Of a stretch of 64,000 bases of DNA, positions 11,931-26,000 are shown piece after piece. The notes below the pieces were generated by a model. It made no database searches. It was not told where the DNA came from and saw only the letters and a list, made by a program, of their open reading frames with translations. Both the position numbers and the translations under genes were made by a program. The stretch spans positions 129,646,190 through 129,710,189 of the forward strand of contig CM048553.1 of assembly GCA_026413225.1 (NCBI GenBank). The letters run 5' to 3'. This DNA is from Otis tarda. Taxonomy: Eukaryota > Chordata > Aves > Otidiformes > Otididae. Within the stretch, counting starts at the first letter, position 1, and every line of letters starts with the position of its first letter.

Positions 11931-14900
11931 ATCTTTCAAATGACGCTCACTGTTCATACTGGATTGTGTTGTAGAAAGGCAAGGGAACTGAAATAAATTG
12001 CGGTTAAATGCTTGCTCTTTTTTTTCCCCAAAATACAAAGTAGAGCAAATCTGGCAGAAAAAAAAATACCAGAACACACACTGTAGTGCTATTCTGCCAT
12101 CTCTAAACCTCAGCACGGGAGACAAGACCTGAAGGTTGCACTTTGCTGTTACGCTAGTTCAAGAGGCTATCGCAGTTCCTAATCTCACAGCACACAGAGT
12201 TGCTCTTTTTGTCGTAAGGCTTTAGGCATTACAAGATGAACTGGACAGAAGGAGCACCCAAGAGGGATGCACCCCACAAACTTGCGGAGTTTTTGCTCTT
12301 TGAGGGCACTGCTGAGCCGTGGCAGCACCTGCTGCCTGTTTGCGGCTCAGCCTGCCTCCTAATCCACTCCTCCCAGTCCACATGTTTTTATAGACTGGAT
12401 GCGCTCCAAAATCTGAGGATTAGGTTGCTTTCCACACATGACAGGTTAACCAGGGGACACCAGCTTATATGAATCTTGATTTGTTTGGTTTCAATATGTC
12501 TAAGGGCTAAAGTCTTACTTTGGATATTCACTTAGGGAAGAAGTGAGGGAAATCCATGGCTGCAAAAGTAATCCCGGAAAAGAGAAGTCACTGTACAGGG
12601 TGAGAGATTTATTTGAAAGTGTACAGAAATTGCACCACCAATTTGACGCTTGTGCAAATCTTTTTCTGCCTGTCTTGTGGCACCCAAATACCTTACAGTG
12701 ATATTTCTGAGAACCGTGGGGAGCTCGCCAAGTGCTGTTGTCCTCTCCTGAAAACTGGTGGCAGCAGCAGTGGTGGCTGAGAAGCTGCTGTAACGTGGCC
12801 TTCAGGACCCGGCCCCGCGCCCGCTCGGTCTGGAAGCACCCAGCAAGGAGCGGCGAGGGGGAGGGCGTCCTACCTTATCAAATGCACTTACTCTGCCTTT
12901 GGGCACCGCATTTAGTTCTTAATGTGTAATGCAGCGGCAGCAGATGCTCAGAGCCTCACAAAACCCAGGCTTGTTCGCTGAACAGCTGCTGTGGTATGTT
13001 TCTTTCTGCCTTAGAGGTCTCTCACTTTTAACCTCCTCTGACACTGTGTTACCGGGATCTCTATCTGTAGGTCTCGTGGGCAGAGTTTCATCCCAATTAT
13101 ACTAATAGTAAGGGGAAAGGAATAGAGATGAACTGTGGTTTTAAACCTCTCAGATTATGTTGCTGTAGACAAAGAAACAGTAACTGGATCTAATGAAGAG
13201 AGGAGGGTATTCATTATAGATGAATCAGAAAAGAAAAGGCAGTGACGGAAGGTAAATACGATTTGGGAGTGCCTGAATTTGCCTATCTTGACTGTCACCT
13301 ACACTGTTTTTGTTCTCTTCTAAGAAATCAGGCAGGCAGCTGGTGATGGATCTGAAAAGTATGTTATTTCTCTGTTTTATGAGAGAAATCAGTGGGCACA
13401 GACATAAAATTGATATATGGTGCAAATATGTAATTTACAGTGTTTATATAAATTATTGCAGGATATCACTTTGAACAAAGGCATTATCTTAGCGGTAGTC
13501 AGAGAATTATTCATACCATAAAATCACTGAGTTTCAAAAAGAAGAAATAACAATGAATTGTTGTGAATCAGTGCTTTTCACATGGGATAATCCTGTGCTT
13601 TCCATCCCCGTGCCCTGCTAAGCTCATACAGATTTCAGGGGCCCCAGGTGTGGCCACGTGGCTGGCTCCTTGTGCTGGGGCAGACACTTAATACCCCAGG
13701 GCAGCAGCTCCTGAACCCTGGGCCAGCCCCATCCAGTGCTACCACTGCTCTTCTAGCCCCGAGAACCGTACAAAGCCTATAGCCTGCAGATCTAACGTCA
13801 GCATGATGGAAGTCTACCAAAGTAAGAGGAGTCACACCACAAAACCTCCTGGCAGCCTTGGAAATAGAGTGGCAGTTGCACTATGAGCTGAAGGCAAATG
13901 CCTTTCCCTTGGTGGCACACCAATCAAAGGTGCTTTGACTATAGCTAAATTTCTAGGGTGTTGATTTTGGTTGTCAAGGGGTTATATGGTGGTTTTCTAA
14001 CAGGCGTCAAGTCACAAAGCTCCACTGAGCTACGTGCACCTTTCCTCGACTCATATTGGTTAAGCAGTTCCTTCCTCAACAGATTGGGTTTAATACCCAG
14101 GTCCAAGCCAGCTTTCTCTGCAGCTTGCACTGCAGAGCCTCTCTGAGTCGCTGAGAAAGTAAACTATCAGCAATAGCTCTGAACTTTGCTTTAATACCTT
14201 ACCATTTCAATAAAACTTCTGTACTTCCACAAAATAGCTGGATTTCATAACCCGTAGCTATCAGACTGTCTGTTACACTGCCAATTAGACTTTTGCATTA
14301 CTGAGTTGAGAGGATTTCCGTTGCTTCTTAGAATGAATCATACAAGATATAAGAGCTCATTTCTGACAAAATTCAACAGATAAATTATTTTCCCAATAAC
14401 CAGAGATGGAATTAATTCCATGCTAGGCTAGGATATAGTCCAGAACAGGCATTTGAACTTATGTTCCCCTGACCCAGTGATATTGTTGTTTGCCTAGCAT
14501 GAATTTAATTATTTGTATAAAGATTTTAAAACTCTGTGGTACAAGGACTTGACCCTTGGTTTCCAATGTCCCAGATGAATGCCCTGACTGTGCTGTTATA
14601 GTGTGTTTCTTGCAATAGCAACTGTTGGAGCTATTCCATGTTTAAATAATTGAGTAGTTACTAGGGCACAGCAAGAGATACCAAGTCTGTAATCTAGTAG
14701 TCAGGAATCCCAACTGAGCTGCTAAAATAGAAATCTCTGGCAGAAACTGGGAGCTGAAGGAGGTTTGGGTGGGTTATCTTTCATTTTAGAGGAGAATCCT
14801 AACCTCTTATAATATCCTGAGATTTGGACTTTCACTAGAAAGGTCTTAGCTTCAACTCAGATGGAATGAGAAAAATATAGTATCAAAAACTTTTAAAGGG

Positions 14901-17900
14901 CCAGAAAATTATTTTCCACCATGCTCTAGGATTAATCATAATGAAAGAGATAATTCTTATGTCAATACTTCATATGTTTTATTTGAAAGAAAGAATTGCT
15001 TGTAGCTTCAGTGTTTCACAAAATCTGCTGTTAGTTATCAACAAAGATCATGCATCACACTCTCGTGTGACCTGAACTGACTGGTGGAGTATCGCCAGTG
15101 GCAGGGTCAGGCCAAAAGTTTGTGAATTGCTGCCACTTTTGTTCTTCAAGCTGGCCTTTTGGTGTACATGATGCAGACAACTTAAGCAAGAGGTGAGGTC
15201 CGGTCCTTAAAGCACTGCCTTAGCTGTGGTAATGCTCCAGCAATCTGCTTCTGGTGGACACTTTGGTACTCGGCTCTCATTCAGGTCCCCTCCTAGAAGA
15301 TGCACAACAGAATGAGGAGCAGGGATTGTCAGCGCGGTGATGAAGTCTTCTTTAATAGAGCCAGTTCAATAACTAAATCAAAATATCATTCCTTTTCTTA
15401 ATTTAGTGCTGTCTGCTAATAATTTCCCCATTAACTAGGAATGCAGAGTAATAGGCAATGTGCTCCTCTGCATGTTAATAAGACTTCCAACTTTACAAGC
15501 TGTTTTCTACTATGGTTTCAAAGTGTATCAGCAGTTTCCTCACAGTAGCTGCCATTATACAAGGATGTTCCTCTCTTAAAAGTTGAAGGAGACAATCATG
15601 AACTCACCATGGTTGGTTACTGACAGGATTTAGTCCCTGAACTAATCTTGATGGACAACATTAAAATTAGTAGCTATGCAAAACGAAGATAATAAGACTT
15701 GTCTGCTGCAGAGCAGCAGTGATCACCAGCAACTGTGAATAAGGCAGCTTCTCCAAACTCATATAGAGAAACAGCTATTCTGGCCAGGACTTGTCCGGCT
15801 ACACACATAGAGCATAGTCATCTGAGGCTAAATCACCAGTGCAGTAACTGTGAAGTACAGCAGCTGAGAGATTAAATGCTTGGAAATCAGCAGACAAGTG
15901 TGAATTCAGATGCAATGCAAAACCTGAAAGCACAATGTCAAACCAATCAAAGGTTTGGTGCTGGGGGCTTTAGCTTCTGCTTTTACCAAATAAAATCCTA
16001 GAAACAGCGATGGGGATAAAAGGTGTCTGGTATTGACTTCACATTTATTGGAACTTGCCCTCAACCTGACTTGTTTTTAAAATAATTATTTCTGTAGAAA
16101 ACCTGAGATTTTAAAAGAAATAAAATGTATTTTCCTGTTTTCAAAAACAATCAGAATTCTACCTGTGAGAGCTTACCATTTTCAGTGGAAAAAGAAGAAA
16201 ACAAATTTTAAGAAAGCTGAATTAAAATACAAGTTGTTTGAGCAACCATAGTATTTATTATGCTGTTGTGAAAAAAAAAAAAGTAGCAACAATGTCTCTG
16301 CATCAGTGTCCTCTGCATGACCTCTAGTGCATCAGTGCAATCCGGTTGCATTTGCTCCTGCGGCCAAAAGCATCAGCAAGTGTGAGGAAGGTAGCCAGAG
16401 CCTCGTCTCCCTGCTTGCTCCACAGAGGACATGTCCAGTGAGATGCTTACATTGCTCTGGGGCCTAACAGGCACCCGCTGGGTGGTCAGTGCTGGGAGGG
16501 TGTACGTGGCAGCTTTTTGGAGTAAGAACATTGCTACCAGCACCCTGGGAGGGATGCTTCATCTAGGCATGAAGGCTTCATCCAGATGAGCTGGTGTTAC
16601 TACAGGTCCCTCTTACCCACAGCTCCCTGGTTAGCCAGACTGTAAAACTGTCTCTGACAATTGTCAGAAGCAGGAATAGTGGAAGTTGTATGTCTGGATC
16701 AATCATATAAGCTAGATAGGATTTGACAACTTTGGGAAAGATTAAAGTAAGATATATCAAGTTAAAACACAAAGCCACAACAAAACCAAGTCATTTTCAA
16801 ATATTTTGCTTCTTCAGGTCCTTTGAAAATTTCCTGCAGAGAGGGGTTATTCATCTGGTCCCAGTTATTTTAGATATTTGCTGATCTTTTTTTAAAAAAT
16901 TGCATGCCGTGCTATTTAAACAGCAACCTTTAAGCTGTTTAAAGGAGGAGAGTGCAAAGCACTGGATTAATCTGCTTACAGCCCATATGGCCAGATGTTC
17001 CAAGGACTGTGGAGGAGCACAGGTCACAGTTAACCCGCATTCAAATGGCTTTCTCAGCAAGAGGGCTTTATTCCACTTGATGAATCAAACTGGATGACAT
17101 TTTTTATCTTTGAAATTGATTTCAATGTTCTACTGTCAGGAAAAAAAAATCATGATGAAGTATGCTGTTCATGGGCACATCCTTGAGATGGTGGGGAGTT
17201 GTCCAGTAAATTATTACACTGCTAAAAGTCAGGAGGATCTAGGCAAGAATGCATATTGTAGTCAAAAGGTGAGGAGGAAAATAAATTTCTGCTTTTCTGT
17301 GGGAGAACAGGGTATGCAAAACTGAATTTTCTAATCTAGTGAAAGGAGACAGAAGGGCGATGACTGAGGAGGAGTGTTGTTATAAATTAAAATGGGAGGC
17401 TTTACAAGCTGATAAATAGAGCATAATGAATAACATTTTTAAGCATCAGCTAATTTATGAATGCTGTTAAGCCTTCACCCTAGCCAATTCTTGTGACTTC
17501 CTTTTCTTCCTAACGGATTTGACCCATTGTGTATTGTTTTACAAAACCATCTTCTTGTCATGTGGCACCTTTGCTTTTCCTATAATCCTATTTGTGTTAT
17601 TCTTCACAGGCCCAGTGAAAATATTGACTACAGTCTCTTCTGTAGTATAGAACAAATAGGCTTGCTCTATCTGTGGTCTTTTTTTTTTATGTTGGGGATA
17701 GAAACAGGCTATAAAAACTAGGATGTCATTAATTTAAAGATGGCATAACACTAATACTCCTGGTAGAGCCTTTTAAAAGGAGTAGAATATCAATACAAAG
17801 TTGTAATTTCTCAAGCTACTGGACTTCACAGCCTCTAGTATAAAATAGATCAAAATTTCAGTTTGCCGTTGCAGGAATGCGGTGATTTCCAAGTCACCCA

Positions 17901-20000
17901 GAGGAATAGCAATGACATCCTTGCTGCAGCCCTGGTTCCACACCAGTTAGGCAATACTGGCATTTTGTGTGCAAAATTGCTTTTGTGGCTCAGATTGTCT
18001 GCTTTCAAAAGGAAACATTTCAATTGTGGGGTTAAACCGCTGTGTGTACTGCTCATCATTGCAAGGTCCATAAAAAATGGCCCTAGTGTATTGTTACAAA
18101 GTTAGTGGGGTTTATGAGAAACTGCTGGTAATTACTGTGGTGGCTGATTGGGTTCGAAAGGTTGGTGAGTAAGCAATCAGGCATGGCCAAAGGGATGGAG
18201 TAGAGGTGAAAGGGCACCTAGCAAATATTTAATCAATGTGTTAGCAATCAATAAAGAGTTAGTTCTCAATTTCTTTTATGTAGCCAGGGTAGGCACCCCA
18301 GTGCTCATTTTAATCTACTTGAGAAACTTTCATTCAAAATTTTAGACTCTCTGGATTTCTTTTTAGTACTTGAATGGGCATTATGCAAATTGCTGACAAA
18401 GTGGCAATGAGCACTGGTGAAGTGTTGTCTAAGGATAAACATGTTTGGCGGGGAAGTGGAGAAAAATCACAGCAAAGGCACCCTGTGATCACTAGATAAC
18501 AGGGCTATGTGAAAATAGACTAACAGCAACTTTTGGAAACCAGGATCAAGAAAGCCAAGACACTGGGAAGAGTTTTAACCATTTCATACAGGATGGGAGT
18601 TGTGATAATGAACCAAGACAAAGACGTTTGTAAACTTCAAGATAACTTACTGGAAAAAAAATATAATTAGGATTAAATGTTTTGTCTGATTTTCTTCAGT
18701 ATACTAGGAAATATAAAATAGTGATGCCATGCAAAATTTCCATAGAAAGAGAGTACTAATTACCATGCAATTTTTATGTACTGTGTCTAGCACTGGAGCT
18801 AATTGGGAAATTTCAGACAGAACATTTTTCCATTAAAAAAATACAGATTTAACAAAAAATAAAAGAACCTAAATTAACTTTTTAACATTTCAGAAATGAA
18901 AAATTTTCTATTTCAAAATGAATTTATTTTTTAAACTTTACACAATAAGAAGTAGAAATGAAAGCAAAATGATTTAAGCCTGTCTAAATAAAACATTTCA
19001 AATTATATTGCTATATTTATCAGCATGTAATTATAAAGTCACTATACAGTAGTGAAGGGTATAATTAGTACCTTGACACTGCCGTTGTTGAAATTGATAG
19101 ATTTTTACAATTGACTTCATGAGCAAATATGCTCTGGAAAGAAGGAATTTAAGTTATACAAGCCACTGTGTATTTAGGATGCACGTAGCATTTTCAGAAT
19201 GGAAGATGTAATGAATCCCATTGAAATCACAGTAAAATGCTCCCGATTACCAAAGGAATCAGATGTGGATACCATACCATCATAGTCAGTGTGTCACAAC
19301 GTGTGCAAAATTGACTGAACTAGTTAAAAGTTTGTGTCATAGTGAGGCAACTCAACATTTGGCTTTTATTCTACATGTTTCTGCCATATACTTAACAAAA
19401 TGCATATTTCTGTATATATGTTTTTTTTTGTCTTCTGAAAAAAAAAAGCACTAGATATTCATGATTAGCTCTATAATAGTAAATCGAAGGTCAAGAAAAA
19501 TTAAACATTTTGGGTTTTATATAGCTGCAATTCCAGTTTTAACCTAAAATTAAATTGTAGCCTGTTATATACAAGCGTGGGACAAAATGCTTCAGAAATT
19601 CTAGGCTCTTTTGTAGCACTTTGACTTTACATTGTTACCAAAATATCCCTTCTCACTGGATGTTGATATAAATCTTCTCTTTCATGTGAGGTAATTACAA
19701 TAGGATTCAAATCTCTCCGAATCTCTTCTCTAATGGTGTTCCTGTAAGTGCAGGGAGTGAGTACAGCGTGGTAAACTGTGCTGTACTGAATGTGCACTTT
19801 TCATGATGTAAACAACATTTACTGGAACATTTCTAAGACTCTCTACCAAGTGAACTTAGTCCTTAAAAACTCATTATCTACACAATTTACAGTATTTTTC
19901 ACTCAATGGAACAATATTTGCTGCTTGTATTATGTTGCTAAGTGAGGTATACATGACATCTTTCCTTACAACAGCTGACCGAAATGAATAATTGACCCTA
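11931..20000. other. Noncoding stretch, no gene recognised
   Basis: The stretch is AT-rich apart from GC-richer patches near 12730-12880 (with several CpGs) and 13620-13760. Open frames are short and carry no known motif. A-runs occur near 12059-12066 and 16269-16282. I see no CR1, LTR or tRNA-like sequence. Confidence 0.5.
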
Positions 20001-23000
20001 TTTAAAAAAAAATATTATCTTCTCCCATTTGTTCTTTTATTCTCTTCATGATCCTTCAGTCATGACCTACAGTCCAAGATAAGAAAATGATGAAACATTG
20101 GACAAATCCTTTGGAACTAGTAAGAACAGTGGAAAACTGGATCAAATCTTGGCAGGGATGTCAAGGGCAGGGATGACCAGGATAAATGTTAACACTCCCT
20201 TTGATTTTTAATGTTTCATTAAATGTTAGTTCTTATCATTGTCAGTAAAACATGATGTATGACTAAATGGTCTGTAGAAATAACTATTGTATGACCACGG
20301 GATAATCAAATATCAACAAATGGTGGTCATCCTTAGGCAAATAATTTTCAGTTATGGCAGTTATCAGAGACTGAAGAGAAGGTTATATCAAGTCATCAGA
20401 AAAAGCATTTTTTCGCTCAATAGCTTATCCCTTTTTTCACAGTGTTGGTTATTCTAGTGGGAGATACTATCTCTCCCCACAAACCCTGTGCCATGTATCT
20501 TTAGGCTGTCACAGCTACAGTAGCTCCACTGCTCTGTTGTGTAATATTAATGATTTTGTGCCTGTAATAAACCAGAATAAACTATCCCAAAACAAAAAGT
20601 GATTTAGTGGTGTGGAATTCGTGGGGAGGGGTGTGTTCCTTTTTCCTAGGAATCTAGAGCATTTACTGGGTAGAAAACTATCTGGGCTTAATGGCTGGGG
20701 GCATCACTCCTTCCTGATTAATGTGATAGAGATGCCACAGATCCATAACTACTTTGTAGTAAGGGTTGATTACTATTCTGTAGTTGTTGCATAGACTGAC
20801 ATAACAGAACCCTGTTAATATCAGTTCAAAATGTACATTGCTATCATCATTCCTATACCCCATTTTGCTGCTGTTGCTCCTAAGAATATTTGAAGTAATT
20901 TACATTAAAAATATAATTATATTTAAATTAAAACTTAAAACCAGCATTAGAAAAGTGAAGGATGACATGTCCAATGATGCATTAGATCACAAGGCAGAAG
21001 CGTGCATTCTTAATGTCATAAAGAGTTCTTGTTTCACATGGTTGGGCTCCTTCTGATCACTTGAGATCCCCACAGCTGCTGAGAAGACTTTGATAGGGAC
21101 TCACATAAAACAGAGCAATGAATATGATAAAGCTCAAACCATTCACAAAGCAGTAGTTGGAGGCTGACTTCAAGCTGAATGTTTGCACTTTGAGCTTCAT
21201 TCCTGAATTAGGCAGTCAGGTGTTTCATTGTCCCAAACCTCCCACTTTCTCCACCCTGCCTTGTTTCTCCAGAACACGTTCTCTCAGGCGCTCACTTCCC
21301 ACACATTTTCTGCCTACAGACAAAGCTTCCCTGTTTCTGACGGTGCGCTAGCCCTCATCTGTGAGTGGACAGATTTTAATATGAAGTTGGAAATCTACTG
21401 GATTTATAGATTCGTCACTAGATCTTGGCTTCATTCCACAGCTTCATCTGTCAAGCTTTATCACAGAAGTACTTCAAAAACTGCTTTCTATTCTATTTAT
21501 CAAGCACTTTAGCCCATCACTGACAGAAGAAGAGAAAAAAAAAAACAGTTTGTTATTGAATCACAAAGATTCACATATTTCTGGTGTAGCTCTGGCAAAA
21601 TGCCACTGGCTATGCTATCAGAGTAGACAATTTAGACCAAACTGAGTTGCTACGTTTGTGTTGAGGTTATGACTGATGTAGCATTACTATGCCATGCAAA
21701 CTTCCCATAATGTGACTCAGAAGGATACAAAGCACTATATTTTATGAGGAGGATAATGATTATGACCAAAAAAAAGGGGGTTTGCATGCTAATGTAGTTC
21801 CACTTAAACTATTCTCTGTAATTTCTGGTAAATTTATAGGAAAGGAGGAAGAAAAGCACTTTGTGCCATTTATACTTGCTCTCTCTCTCAAAAAAAAAAA
21901 AAAAAAAGCCCTTTTAAAAAGAAAGGGGAATTTGTAATTTACTTACAGTGATGAGAAACAGGAATTTCTATAAATTGGCTCATAACTCAAAACTCAGTTC
22001 TAGATCAGGATTTTGGATAGTTCATATTTCTTCAGATTGGTCATTTTCAGAAGCCCAGCTCTACATTCGGTTTTTGATCACTTTAAAATAATGTTTCAAT
22101 TTTTCACTTGACCAATCTCTATTCAGAAGTAAAAGTGCTTTTGAACTTCATTGTTTAGATTGTCTTACTTACAGAGAACTAAAGATACAGGTACATCTGT
22201 GCAGTGTACAGGCTTATCCAGGAAAGCACATAGTTTAAATAGAACAGTAGGTAAAGATGGGAGAAGTAATCATAACAAAAGTAACTGTTCTTGATCTTGA
22301 TTTTCTAATTCTTTTTTCTACTCTTCCCACTAGTAAAATTCTGGTGTAAGATATTTTCTGTAATTTTACATGTAGTATATATATAAAAAAAAAAACATAA
22401 ATAAAAAATATATCAAGCTATGCAACAGGATCATTTATGGGACCTGTAGTTAGGGTCACACTTCTGCGTGTACTGCAATCACTCACAGACCTTAGGAGTT
22501 TTGGAGAGCAGCTGGGATACCAGGATGCACCCTTATATACACATACAGTAATAAATGTTTTATTGACATTAATTCTCCATCCTTGCCCAGCAAATAAGGG
22601 ACTGTTTTCAAGTTTTTGTCCATATCTTCACCAGAGTAACATTTGCTTTCGCTGTGTTCCTCTATCCTCTGTCCTAATGCTTCATGGAGGGAGTATCAAA
22701 ATATCCCTAGTTGATCAAGCTGTAGGGTCTGTGCTTTGCAGGCATCTCAGCTAGCATTCATGGTACTAGCTGGGGAGTAATGCCTTTGCTCTCTCTAGAC
22801 TACAGTGAAGAAATTCCACTTGGGTAAGGAGTAAAAGCCTGCCAGCAGGAGTCCCATACATTGTTTGTTATCCAGAGAGCGTCCAGGCAAAGCTGCTAAT
22901 GCCTGCCGTTATTACTGCCATAAATACTTGGTGAAGATGGGTCAGATTCTTGAAAAAAAGGATCTAGTGGAATGGAGAAATTGTCCTCTGCATGTAAGAA

Positions 23001-26000
23001 AGGAGAAAGAGGCCATGCAGTTCCAGAGCTGATGTCTGTAAATTTGTAAGCCTGTGCTTTTGGTCCCTGGGACCAAAGGGTGAGAAGCCCTGTGTTACCC
23101 TTGGTTAGGAACAGTGAACAGCAGGTTGGAGGTGAGATTTCTTGGATTCATTTCTGTGTTACAGAAAACAGCATAGAGGAGAGAATGTTGCTTATGTAGA
23201 AGCAATCTGAGGTCAGGCTGTGGTCACCAACTCATTACTTCAGTAGTCCAAGTCCTTTCATAAGACTGCTGTCCCTGCCACCCTGCCACCTGCTTACATG
23301 GAGGGAGATCTAAACTTACCCAAAATTGATTGAATTCTTGAGTCTGGTTAAATTTAAGTCTGCCTTCTTAGCTATAGACTTTCTCCCTAAGATTAAGAAG
23401 TAAAGGGGATTATTGTTTTCCACAGGCATGCTGTGTGTTCTGCAAACATGTTCCTGTCACGTCTTTGGGGACAGCACATTATAGCTGTAACAAAATCAGT
23501 CTGGGGTTCTTTTGGCTAGGCAATAGCCTTTACATAAGGCAGAGGTTTGGATATCTTTTTTTTTCCCAGTTTTCACCAGAAACAGCCTCTATATCATCTT
23601 TGGGGATGTCTTCTTTGGGAATTGAGACATAATTTCTTGGGAATAGAAATTTTAAGCCAATAAGTGAAGCAATTCTGTTTAAATTATTATTTTAAATGAT
23701 TTATCTTTTTGAAACCTGCTGATCACTGCTGTTTAATCATTTAAACCTGTATCATACCTTTGTTATGCTTTGTCTATTTAATGCTATTGCTTATTGTACT
23801 AGAAAGCTAATGACTCAGAAATTTAAAATAATAGTGCTGTAGAAATTACATTTGTTTTTCATTTTCATTAATATCGTATTACAAAGAGGAACACATAACT
23901 TCTACCTTTTCCCTGTAACATGTAATGACCCTTTCCCTTTATGGTGTGCCACCATTAAAAATATTGCATAACTTCTTATTATAGCTGAATCAAATACGGA
24001 TTGTGAGTCTAAGCAGCCAGGTTGTAAACCATGGAATGATTTTACACTAAAGAATTTACATATATTAAATTCATGATTCATACTGCTCCCAGCAGAAAGT
24101 CCCATTCAGTTCACCAGTCGGGAAAGACTAATACCTCACGCTGTCAGAGCCTCAGGAAATTGCTATATTTAGATCTCTAAATTATAGAATGCTGCTGTTA
24201 GCATGAACTTTATTATCATTAACATTATGATTAATACTAAAAGTTAAAACTGCTAGAGAATTTAACTTACTCATCAAGAAGAGTTTTCCCAGCTCCAGCA
24301 ACTGGATATATGAGCGAGCTTGCCTGCATAACATCCTGTGTCATGATGTGGCATTTATAATATGATTATAATACTAGAGCCTCCACAAAAGTGAAGTTAT
24401 TCCTCTCTCACCCTTACCCAAGGCACTTCTTAGGCCTGATTCATCAGGATGTAGATCAGGAATTACACTGTGCTTTGTGCTGCAAACTCTTTTTCTGACT
24501 GTAAAATTTTCTAGCAGATATGCTCATAGCACCTGGCACCACCAGGACCCCGTCCCATCAGAGGCCCTGAGGCATTTTCACAACACAAAATGGCTTATCA
24601 GTCATGCCATATATCAGGGTGTATATATTTATTTCTTACTTTAGCTCTGTGTGTTCCTGGTACGCTTTTCAAAATCAAACAGGAAATTTTTCACTGTCAT
24701 GTAGGAGTTACAAGGAAATGAGCTTTATCCTTGCGGGATATGATTCTGGGCCAAAAATTAGCAGTTTGACCTATTGTTATCTTGCCATTGGAAAAACACG
24801 CTATTTGAAAGTTTGTAGGGTCTGGCAGTAACCCTGCCAGAGATTTGTCCCCATCATTATTTAATTGCCAGAAGCATAACAAAAAAAAAAGTCTTTTAAT
24901 TTAAGCAACATTTATCAGCTGGGGCTTGGTGACTGCCCCAGGCTCTAACAACTATGAGCAATTCATGTTTAATCACGAGCATTATGCAGTATGAAAACAC
25001 ATTGTATTTTTAAAGTTAACTTTATCCTGCTCTGAGGAGAGGGCAGTGTCCTGTGAAAGCATGTCCAGATGTGTTCCTGCAGCTCTGATGTTTGTGTCTC
25101 ACTGACAGAAAAACTTCTACATGAGAGATTTAAAGGCTTTATCCCTTAATTCCAGACCCGTGTAAGAAGAAGAGTGTCTTTAATCCAGACACACCACTTC
25201 TGGATCTGCAGGATATCTGGCATAAAAAAGCCACTAAGGCCAGTTTGCAGGCTGCACTGGGACAGAGAAACATTTCCTGAGGTTCCCTCATCCACCAAAA
25301 TTATGATCCCTTTAGCACTGGATATCTGCAAGGAAGTATAGCCCCACTGCGCTCTCCTGTTTGGGATACAGGAAGAGCAAAGGAGGTCCTGAGCTGCATG
25401 AAGCTGTCAGTGCTCTCAGTGCAGAGCTTTTTTTGGTAATAAAGGAAGTTCCTCTATTCTAGCCTTCAAGGTTAACTGTTTTGATCATCAGAAAGGACAC
25501 AGTATGGTTTTAGATGTACCCCTTGGAAAATATTCAAACTTTGATTTCTGAAAAGCTTTTAAGTTCTTCAAGATCTTAAAGCTTTCTATTAATATTAAAT
25601 GATCAGGTCTATAAAAATGTAAGAAGTCTACACAGAAGGGCTGTGGAAGGATGGGGAGCGGATACCATGGGGTGGTGAGTGCATGTGCCTGGCTGCATCC
25701 TGAAGGACAGGGTCTTCAACAAGCAGATGCGGTGGTGCTGATCCCTTGCAGCAGGGTCACTGTGACATCGCTGGGGCAGAGGCTGATGATCCCAGAAGGG
25801 CGATGTGGCGTCCTGGGCCATGGATAGGAATGAATACTGAGTACTCACACTGCTGCGTGTGTGCAAGGGAAAATACAGTGTTTGCATTCCCTTCTAGATT
25901 TGCCTAAAGCCTACCTCTGTATTGCTGCTTCAGTAGGATACAGTTTGGATTTTTCTGTGAATAAATTGTCTTTCAAGAGCCCATCAATGAAATTGTAAGC

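Noticed and set aside
15050-15080. Small perfect hairpin (tcacac-tctc-gtgtga)
   Set aside because: A 6-bp stem is expected by chance many times in 64 kb, and no RNA family fits.
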